8,267 nucleotides of DNA, taken from positions 1-8,267 of the forward strand of contig JAHJXC010000017.1 of NCBI GenBank assembly GCA_018827845.1, in the 5' to 3' direction. The stretch comes from Patescibacteria group bacterium. GTDB lineage: Bacteria > Patescibacteriota > Minisyncoccia > UBA9983. Below the pieces are notes generated by a model, which was not told the origin of the DNA, did no database searches, and saw only the letters and a program-made list of their open reading frames with translations. This document shows, in pieces, positions 3,789 through 8,267 of the stretch (position 1 is its first letter; every line of letters starts with the position of its first letter). The position numbers were made by a program, and so were the translations under genes.

Positions 3789-4549
3789 GATGAATAATCT
3801 AGCATATTTAAGGTATTTTGCAAATCCTGCGGCAAATCAGCTTCCAGTTTTATCCTTCCGCCAGAAGGCCCGCCTTGACTCGGCGAGGCAGGCAAATTGA
3901 ACTCTAAAGAGGAGGCGTGGAGAAAATGCCGATTTAGTCCAAGCGGGCATTTTTGTTTTTTAGAACCGTATAATTTATCACAAACTACGGGGTGGCCAAT
4001 GGCCTTAAGATGAACTCTTATTTGATGCGTTCTGCCAGTTTTAGGATAAGCCTCAATCAAAGTAAAATTATTAAATCTTTTTAAAGCTTTATATTCAGTA
4101 ACTGCTTCTCTGATTTTGCCTGCCATTTTTCCTGTTGTTGTTTTTTTTCGAAAATCTTTCTTGCTTTTTGCAATTGCTAATTCAATCACGCCTTCGTCAT
4201 TTTTTAAACGGCCATGAACCAAAACAAGATATGTTTTTTTAATTTTTCTCTGCTGAAATTGCTCTTTTAGATATTCAAAAGTTTTCTGGTTTTTTGCAAT
4301 CAATAAAATTCCTGATGTATCTTTATCAAGCCGGTGAACAATGCCTGGCCGATTAGAATCTTCTCCGATATCTTTAATCTGCGAATAATTTTTTATCAAC
4401 CAGCCAGCCACGCTTTCATCTCCATTATGAACAACTAAAAATGCTGGCTTATTAACCGCCAAAATATCATTATCTTCGTAGATTATCGGTATATTTAACT
4501 TATCCAAATTAAGCTTGGTGAATAACTCTTTGAGGGAAAGGTATTTCAA
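3785..4549 (-). CDS. RluA-family RNA pseudouridine synthase (no S4 domain)
   Basis: The catalytic core starts at IPIIYEDNDILAVNKPAFLVVH and holds the RluA-family motif GIVHRLDKDTSGILLIA, whose Asp attacks uridine C1'. KKTYLVLVHG, EAYPKTGRTHQIRVHLKAIGHPVVCDKLYG and the HFLHASSLEF motif complete the family pattern. It converts selected uridines in rRNA or tRNA to pseudouridine; the target cannot be told from sequence. The N-terminal S4 RNA-binding domain of RluC/RluD is missing, as in RluA itself. No ATG is available. The frame opens at a TTG at 4562-4564, but I prefer the TTG at 4547-4549 because AAGGA (4555-4559) lies five bases before it. Either start overlaps the end of the MscS gene. The last 40 residues hold a Gly/Ser/Pro-rich stretch (SPSQGGPSGG) encoded by palindromic repeat DNA. 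Confidence 0.92.
   Translation of the reverse strand: MKYLSLKELFTKLNLDKLNIPIIYEDNDILAVNKPAFLVVHNGDESVAGWLIKNYSQIKDIGEDSNRPGIVHRLDKDTSGILLIAKNQKTFEYLKEQFQQRKIKKTYLVLVHGRLKNDEGVIELAIAKSKKDFRKKTTTGKMAGKIREAVTEYKALKRFNNFTLIEAYPKTGRTHQIRVHLKAIGHPVVCDKLYGSKKQKCPLGLNRHFLHASSLEFNLPASPSQGGPSGGRIKLEADLPQDLQNTLNMLDYSS
3854..3893. repeat. Tandem GC-rich palindromes inside the pseudouridine synthase gene
   Basis: Two hairpins abut. CCTTC (3854-3858) pairs with GAAGG (3864-3868). GCCCGCCT (3868-3875) pairs with AGGCAGGC (3886-3893), with one G-U pair on the minus-strand RNA. The block is much richer in G+C than the surrounding gene and encodes the low-complexity part of the protein's C-terminus. Its minus strand begins GCCTGCCTCGC, close to the GCCTGCCTTCGC at 5413-5424. 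Confidence 0.75.
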
Positions 4550-5360
4550 TGCTTTCCTTGTCAAAAGCGATTTTTATTCTTTTTCTTAATTCTCCTGTAA
4601 CATCCCACTGCCTAAGAGGCTTAGTTTCTCCAAGAATTTTTATCATAATGGCAGAATCAGCAAAATCATCTACACGCAAAAATTGCGGGGGCTTGATAAA
4701 ATCTTCTTTCCATTTTGGATCTTCGGCCATTTCCCTGCCTACCCTGTTCACTACTTCTATGACTTTTTCAAGATTGGCATTATAGGAAACGCCGATATTC
4801 AAATTAATTCTGGCAAAAAACTTGGAAAGATTAGAGGCTTTATTTATCACGCCATTGGGTACATGATGAACAGTTCCATCCAAGTCGCGCAGAATGGTCA
4901 TTCTCAAAGTAATGTCTTCCACCAAACCGCAGGTGCCGTCAAGGCAGACCACATCTCCTACCCGATACTGATTTTCTAAAATCATAAATAATCCCGCAAT
5001 AACATCGCGAATCAAATATTGGCCGCCAAAACCCAAGGCCAAACCAACAATGCCAGCGCCAGCCAAAAGCGGACCGATATTGATGCCGGTTTCTGATAAA
5101 ATCATCATAATGGCCACAATCCACAAGCCCACTTTAAAAGTTCCGCTGAATATTCTGATAAGAGTATTTTCTCTTTTTTCTTCAGCTTCCTTGCTTAAAA
5201 AGTGATTAGAGAGAACAGTTTTTCTTATTATTTTTTCAATAAAAATTCTGCCTGTTTTTTGCAAAACATAGGCAAGGATAAGAATAGCGGCAATTTTGAT
5301 ACCGTGATCAATTAACCAGCTTCCGCTTATTTGAATAATTTTCTGCAATATTTCCGCCAT
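4509..5360 (-). CDS. MscS-family small-conductance mechanosensitive channel
   Basis: The 283-residue protein has the compact MscS build. TM1 is at about 21-37, TM2 at about 74-90, and the pore-lining TM3 at about 95-128 with the glycine/alanine-rich pattern GAGIVGLALGFGGQYLIRDVIAG. The beta domain follows (YRVGDVVCLDGTCGLVEDITLRMTILRD, VPNG.INKASNLS), then a cytoplasmic alpha/beta domain and the conserved end IEIPFPQRVIH. Channels of this type open under membrane tension and release solutes during osmotic downshock. It has no extra N-terminal helices, so it is of the YggB/YkuT size. The ATG at 5358-5360 lacks a good ribosome site. The 3' end overlaps the start of the pseudouridine synthase gene, making it the first gene of a unit with that gene, rplS and tRNA-Leu. 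Confidence 0.96.
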   Translation of the reverse strand: MAEILQKIIQISGSWLIDHGIKIAAILILAYVLQKTGRIFIEKIIRKTVLSNHFLSKEAEEKRENTLIRIFSGTFKVGLWIVAIMMILSETGINIGPLLAGAGIVGLALGFGGQYLIRDVIAGLFMILENQYRVGDVVCLDGTCGLVEDITLRMTILRDLDGTVHHVPNGVINKASNLSKFFARINLNIGVSYNANLEKVIEVVNRVGREMAEDPKWKEDFIKPPQFLRVDDFADSAIMIKILGETKPLRQWDVTGELRKRIKIAFDKESIEIPFPQRVIHQA

Positions 5361-5383
5361 ACCTAGTAGTGAAAATTATTTTA

Positions 5384-5412
5384 ATGATAACATGGGCGCT
5401 GAGGGATTTCCA
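5384..5412 (-). promoter_or_regulatory. Candidate promoter of the mscS-rluA-like-rplS-tRNA-Leu unit
   Basis: A TATCAT box (5384-5389), preceded directly by TGT as in an extended -10, stands 17 bases from TGGAAA (5407-5412, four of six matches to TTGACA). The start point would fall near 5378, about 18 bases before the mscS ATG. The -35 box touches the palindromic element upstream. Confidence 0.45.
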
Positions 5413-5413
5413 G

Positions 5414-5447
5414 CCTGCCTTCGCTATGCGAAAGCATTGCTGGCAGG
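5414..5447. repeat. Intergenic GC-rich palindromic element
   Basis: CCTGCC (5414-5419) pairs with GGCAGG (5442-5447). Inside lie two further hairpins, TTCGC-TAT-GCGAA (5420-5432) and AGC-ATT-GCT, so the element can fold as a three-way junction. CAGGG-AACC-CCCTG (5444-5457) overlaps its right edge and can form an alternative hairpin. It sits between the tRNA-Val cluster and the mscS promoter and may also limit read-through, although no U-run follows on the minus strand. Confidence 0.75.
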
Positions 5448-5479
5448 GAACCCCCTGAAGTTTATTTGCAATCTTTTAA

Positions 5480-5553
5480 TGGGCGGCATAGGACTCGAAC
5501 CCATGACCTTCTCGGTGTAAACGAGACGCTCTAACCATCTGAGCTAGCCGCCC
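5480..5553 (-). tRNA. trnV: tRNA-Val(UAC)
   Basis: The acceptor is GGGCGGC with GCCGCCC and discriminator A. The D-arm begins TAGCTCAGATGGTTAGAGC, the anticodon arm is TCTCG-TTTACAC-CGAGA (anticodon TAC), and the T-arm carries TTCGAGT. It reads GUA and wobble partners. CCA is not encoded. It is the last of three tRNAs, two bases after tRNA-Val(CAC). Confidence 0.97.
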
Positions 5554-5555
5554 AA

Positions 5556-5628
5556 TGGACGATACAGGATTCGAACCTGTGACCCCTGCAATGTGAATGC
5601 AGTGCTCTAGCCGCTGAGCTAATCGTCC
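5556..5628 (-). tRNA. trnV: tRNA-Val(CAC)
   Basis: The acceptor is GGACGAT with ATCGTCC and discriminator A. The anticodon arm is CTGCA-TTCACAT-TGCAG (anticodon CAC), and the T-arm ACAGG-TTCGAAT-CCTGT. It reads GUG only, a specialised isoacceptor beside the UAC form. CCA is not encoded. Five bases separate it from tRNA-Arg. Confidence 0.97.
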
Positions 5629-5633
5629 GCTTG

Positions 5634-5705
5634 TCTCCCCAGAGGGAATCGAACCCCCATCTGCTCCTTAGAAGGGAGCCGTTCTGTCCGTTGAACTATG
5701 GGGAG
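5634..5705 (-). tRNA. trnR: tRNA-Arg(UCU)
   Basis: The acceptor is CTCCCCA with TGGGGAG and discriminator A, the D-stem GTTC/GAAC, and the anticodon arm GCTCC-CTTCTAA-GGAGC (anticodon TCT). The T-arm GGGGG-TTCGATT-CCCTC holds one G-U pair. It reads AGA and AGG. CCA is not encoded (CAA follows). It starts six bases after the stop codon of the last pilus-operon gene and opens a three-tRNA cluster, so it is likely processed from the pilus transcript. Confidence 0.96.
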
Positions 5706-5711
5706 AAGAAT

Positions 5712-6050
5712 CTATAATGACGGATCTTGAATTGACGGCGGTATTGTTAAAACCTCATTATATTTTTCCTTCTTCTTTTCTATTTCATCCAAAATAGATT
5801 TCAGTAAATCCTTTTTTATAACAAGCGTCTGATCCCCTTCTTTGCCGATATCCAAATCATCTTTTAATAAAAGTTCTGTCTGTATTTTCCAAAACAAAAA
5901 CTCGCTCGTTACAAGAACAACTATCAAAATCGCAAGGAAGCAAACAAACATTATCCTCCAGTCACGCTCTGCTTTTCTGGCAAAAAACCTGTTGCCTCGA
6001 TTAATAAAATAACCTATTATTTTGTTAAAATCAAGTTTGAATTTAATCAT
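5712..6050 (-). CDS. Small bitopic membrane protein in the pilP position of the pilus operon
   Basis: This 112-residue protein has a basic cytoplasmic N-terminus (about residues 1-31), one strong membrane helix at about 33-52 (MFVCFLAILIVVLVTSEFLF), and an outward C-terminal tail. The tail has a charged helix (KKDLLKSILDEIEKKKEKYNEVL) and a proline-containing end. It is the last protein gene of the pilM-pilN-pilO unit and overlaps pilO by eight bases, so it probably belongs to the same envelope complex. It is not a PilP homologue in sequence: no lipobox cysteine and no beta-domain are seen, and it is shorter. A PilP substitute that pairs with PilN/PilO is an inference from position. The ATG at 6048-6050 is the only good start. 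Confidence 0.8.
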   Translation of the reverse strand: MIKFKLDFNKIIGYFINRGNRFFARKAERDWRIMFVCFLAILIVVLVTSEFLFWKIQTELLLKDDLDIGKEGDQTLVIKKDLLKSILDEIEKKKEKYNEVLTIPPSIQDPSL

Positions 6051-6564
6051 TTTTATTTGAAATAAAACTTGATAATATAATTACCGTTCTCGCTTCCCAT
6101 GATTTATCCTTGGAAGACATGTTCAATTTTTCGAAAATTATCTGATATGGCAGGTTTTCAAGCAAAACTATGTAATGAAACAACGCATTAAAACTGCCTT
6201 TCAGAATAAGGTCAAAATGCGGCTCTTTGCTGTTTTTTTCATCCATTCTTACGGCAGACAATTCAACTGAAACACCTGCATCCTTGCCTAAATTTTCCAA
6301 ATTTTCAATAAATCCGACAATATTTTCTTCTTTTAGGAAAACCTGCTCCATTTTTTGTACATCTGTTTTTAATGTTTCGGACTGCAATTCAAGTAATTTA
6401 ATATTCTGCGCCTTTTTCTCCATGAGCGCTAAATTTTTCATGTCTTGCCGTACGACCTCTCTTTGGTTGCGAATGCTTGAGTATAGATATAAGCACCCTA
6501 AAACAGCGATTAAATTCAGGGCAATAATTAAGATGAAAGAAATTATTAATTTTTTATTTTTCAT
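6043..6564 (-). CDS. pilO: Type IV pilus inner-membrane protein PilO
   Basis: From the ATG at 6562-6564 the product has 173 residues. It has a short cytoplasmic start, one membrane helix at about 4-26, a coiled-coil stretch at about 28-75 (QREVVRQDMKNLALMEKKAQ and on), and a C-terminal ferredoxin-like domain. That domain contains GFIENLENLGKDAGV, LILKGSFNALFHYIVLLENLPYQIIFEKLNM and a final strand, typical of PilO. PilO pairs with PilN in the periplasmic or outer-face alignment ring of the type IV pilus machine. An earlier TTG at 6577-6579 would add five residues; I prefer the ATG, which overlaps the pilN stop by 11 bases. Confidence 0.88.
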   Translation of the reverse strand: MKNKKLIISFILIIALNLIAVLGCLYLYSSIRNQREVVRQDMKNLALMEKKAQNIKLLELQSETLKTDVQKMEQVFLKEENIVGFIENLENLGKDAGVSVELSAVRMDEKNSKEPHFDLILKGSFNALFHYIVLLENLPYQIIFEKLNMSSKDKSWEARTVIILSSFISNKND

Positions 6565-7090
6565 AGCCGGATAACTCAATTACAATATTAAATTCCACAT
6601 TTCCTTCCTTTAAAAAGTTGCTTAAGGGAAAATTTACCCTCGAGAAAACGGGTTCTTTTTTTAAATCTTCTATAAAGTTAATTAAATCGGTTCTTGTCTC
6701 GCTTGTTCCATAAATCGAAATCTTACTGCTGTCAAAAGATAAAGATGTTATTTTTATTTCTTTAGTTTTTATACCAATAATTTTTTCAATAATCTCGCTT
6801 ACCCTCTTCGCATTTTTTTTATTATTGCTCAAGAGAGAGATTTTTGAATTAATCTCGGAAACCAAAGAACTTATCTCTGCTTCGTTTTGTAAAGACAGAT
6901 GCTCTTTGACAAGAAAGACTGCTTCATCTTGTGCTTTCTTCTGATTATTCACTATGAAAAATAATGTAATCAAAAGAACGGCAATGACTAAAATGATAGA
7001 GAGTAAAAAAATGCCGAAGACAACAACCAGCCGCCTCAAATATTCTTTTTTGATCGCTATTTTATTTTCTGGTGGCAAAAGATTTATCAT
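6554..7090 (-). CDS. pilN: Type IV pilus assembly protein PilN
   Basis: From the ATG at 7088-7090 the product begins MINLLPPE. The INLLP motif is the cytoplasmic tail of PilN that docks in the groove of PilM. A membrane helix follows at about 20-46, then a coiled coil and a ferredoxin-like domain (about 95-175, with KEIKITSLSFDSSKISIYGTSETRTDLINFIEDLKK). The length of 178 residues matches the family. A TTG at 7100-7102 would add four residues and overlap pilM, but the ATG puts the docking motif at the very N-terminus as in other PilN proteins. The ATG comes one base after the pilM stop and lacks a ribosome site, which points to translational coupling. Confidence 0.93.
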   Translation of the reverse strand: MINLLPPENKIAIKKEYLRRLVVVFGIFLLSIILVIAVLLITLFFIVNNQKKAQDEAVFLVKEHLSLQNEAEISSLVSEINSKISLLSNNKKNAKRVSEIIEKIIGIKTKEIKITSLSFDSSKISIYGTSETRTDLINFIEDLKKEPVFSRVNFPLSNFLKEGNVEFNIVIELSGYEK

Positions 7091-7091
7091 T

Positions 7092-8198
7092 TTATTTTTC
7101 AAGACTAAAAGACCTTAAGGCCAGTCCTAAAGCAACTGTATATATCAAAGATTCTCCTAATTCTATCGCTGGCACATATTCTTCAAAGGAAATTATGTTA
7201 ACCCAGGGATTACATAATTCTGTTGGCAGTTTTAATTCATACGAAAGATATTCAGGAAAACCAGTTAGATTAGAATCGCCGCCGCAAAGCAGAATTTTCT
7301 TAATTTTCTTCTGCTCTCTGTCGTCATCACTTAAATGAGAGTTCCAATAGATAATGTGCTTATTAATTTCATCTTTAATAACAGATGCCACAGACAAAAG
7401 AGCATTAAAAATCTTTTCGTTGTTTTTAGATTTTATCAAACCGCGCTCCTTTTTTATTTCTTCGGCTCTGAAAAAATCTATATCCAGGTCTTTCATTAAA
7501 GCGTTGTTAAGATCGTCGCCACTAATTTTTATTGTGGAGGTGAATTGAATTTTCCCGTCGCTGACAATGGCAAAACTAATCCGGGTCTTGCCGAAGTCAA
7601 CAAGAAAATATGATTCCTTGTCTTCGGGGGCTACCATTGTCCGGGCAAAAGCCTGAGTCTCCATTTCAAAAACCAAGGGAGTAAATCCGGCTTCAACAAA
7701 TGAATCTCTGTAATTCTCTATCAGCAATTTCGGGTAAGCTACAAGATTAATCTGAAAACAGCCGTCTCTTTTACCTACCTCTTCTTTTTTTGCAATCTCA
7801 AAATCAAAAATAGCGTCGCTTGAGGACAAGGGAATATGCTCTTCCATTTGAAATTCAAGGGCATTCTTTATCTCCTCTTCTTTCATTAAGGGCAGTTCTA
7901 TCCTGCTCAAAAACGCCTTTTCTTCCGGCAGAGAAACATTAACAAATTTCACCTTTAATTCCTCGTTGATGGATTTTAAAAATTCAACGAGTTTCCGTTT
8001 TTGCTTAATTTGGCCTTCTTCAATAATTCCTTCAGGCACGATTCTTGTCCCATATCTTGAAATCAGAAAGTTTCCTTTCTTTTTAGAAAGCTCTATATAT
8101 TTCAAAGACTTGTCGGAAATATCAATGCCAACAGCCGGCATTCTTAAATAGTTCGGAGTTGGAAACCATTCTAAAATCAAACCTTTCTTCATATTCAT
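7092..8198 (-). CDS. pilM: Type IV pilus assembly ATPase-like protein PilM
   Basis: This 368-residue protein has the actin-like (FtsA-type) fold signature. GIDISDKSLKYIEL at 24-37 is phosphate-1, with SHS2-type sequence after it. FLVDFGKTRISFAIVSDG at 198-215 is phosphate-2, and LLCGGDSNLTGFPEYL at 303-318 is the adenosine motif. The start FPTPNYLRMPAVG resembles PilM of Patescibacteria. PilM is cytoplasmic, binds ATP, and links the pilus motor to PilN and PilO. The first ATG (8196-8198) is chosen: GGGAT lies about eight bases upstream, and the codon overlaps the stop of the preceding frame by one base (TAATG). A second ATG two codons later is also possible. Confidence 0.95.
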   Translation of the reverse strand: MNMKKGLILEWFPTPNYLRMPAVGIDISDKSLKYIELSKKKGNFLISRYGTRIVPEGIIEEGQIKQKRKLVEFLKSINEELKVKFVNVSLPEEKAFLSRIELPLMKEEEIKNALEFQMEEHIPLSSSDAIFDFEIAKKEEVGKRDGCFQINLVAYPKLLIENYRDSFVEAGFTPLVFEMETQAFARTMVAPEDKESYFLVDFGKTRISFAIVSDGKIQFTSTIKISGDDLNNALMKDLDIDFFRAEEIKKERGLIKSKNNEKIFNALLSVASVIKDEINKHIIYWNSHLSDDDREQKKIKKILLCGGDSNLTGFPEYLSYELKLPTELCNPWVNIISFEEYVPAIELGESLIYTVALGLALRSFSLEK

Positions 8199-8267
8199 TA
8201 TTTTATCCCTTTAAGAATAAAAAACAAAATGATAAGCAAAATGATAATTATTATGGAAAAAATATTA
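8198..8267 (-). CDS. C-terminal end of a membrane protein upstream of pilM, partial
   Basis: A frame enters from the window edge and ends at a TAA (8198-8200) that overlaps the pilM ATG as TAATG. The 22 visible residues contain an almost unbroken hydrophobic helix (FSIIIIILLIILFFIL) followed by the basic tail KGIK, the pattern of a C-terminal membrane anchor with its end in the cytoplasm. Too little is present to name it; a pilus component is likely from position. AT-rich DNA easily gives runs of Ile and Leu, so a chance frame cannot be excluded, but the one-base overlap with pilM supports a real gene. Confidence 0.5.
   Translation of the reverse strand, partial: NIFSIIIIILLIILFFILKGIK

Noticed and set aside
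4130..4165. A-run in the pseudouridine synthase gene (minus strand) as a frameshift or slippage site
   Set aside because: The frame continues normally through conserved motifs on both sides; eight A bases are common in AT-rich DNA.
4683..4979. Plus-strand open frame of 98 codons inside the MscS gene
   Set aside because: It lies antisense to a well-conserved channel gene and has no recognisable protein features or ribosome site.
6562..6579. TTG start giving a longer PilO
   Set aside because: Five codons later an ATG gives a normal PilO start and a short overlap with pilN; neither has a ribosome site, so ATG is favoured.

Overview
The window reads as AT-rich genomic DNA from a bacterium with a compact genome, most likely a member of the Patescibacteria (candidate phyla radiation, Parcubacteria-like). 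Supporting signs are bacterial uL19, a PilM whose N-terminus resembles that group (FPTPxYL-MPAVGIDISD), a pilM-pilN-pilO block, an orphan cobalamin adenosyltransferase, tRNAs without encoded CCA, overlapping genes, and few Shine-Dalgarno sites. TGA is used as a stop (pseudouridine synthase gene), so the genetic code looks standard. The phylum is inferred from gene content and style, not from a marker phylogeny.

Every supported gene is on the minus strand, so transcription runs from high to low coordinates. From the right edge there is the tail of a membrane-anchored protein (8198-8267), then pilM, pilN, pilO and a small bitopic membrane protein in the place pilP usually holds. Six bases after its stop comes a cluster tRNA-Arg(UCU), tRNA-Val(CAC), tRNA-Val(UAC). 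After a GC-rich palindromic repeat, a second unit starts: MscS-type channel, RluA-family pseudouridine synthase, rplS, and tRNA-Leu(GAG) 8 bases after the rplS stop. A third unit has an EF-Tu-domain-2-like small protein, a PduO-type cobalamin adenosyltransferase, and tRNA-His(GUG) 11 bases after the stop. Three times over, a tRNA or tRNA cluster is the 3' end of a protein operon.

Next is a 93-aa orphan gene with its own good promoter and a textbook intrinsic terminator. After it comes the most unusual locus, at 1672-1895. A complete, well-paired tRNA-Pro(GGG) lies inside a 13-bp inverted repeat, and that repeat sits in the anticodon loop of a second, different tRNA-Pro(GGG). The outer tRNA also has a hairpin inserted in its D-loop, and both insertions start ACCCCG and end CGGGGC. 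This could be a pair of unusual tRNA introns, a split or permuted tRNA, or an inverted-repeat cassette carrying a replacement tRNA.

The left end holds a 192-aa orphan membrane-anchored protein with a possibly leaderless promoter, a SIMPL-domain (DUF541) protein directly downstream of it, and the start of a small zinc-ribbon protein that runs off the window.

There is no CRISPR array, transposase, rRNA or phage gene. No gene-free stretch exceeds 300 bases once the tRNA-Pro locus is counted.
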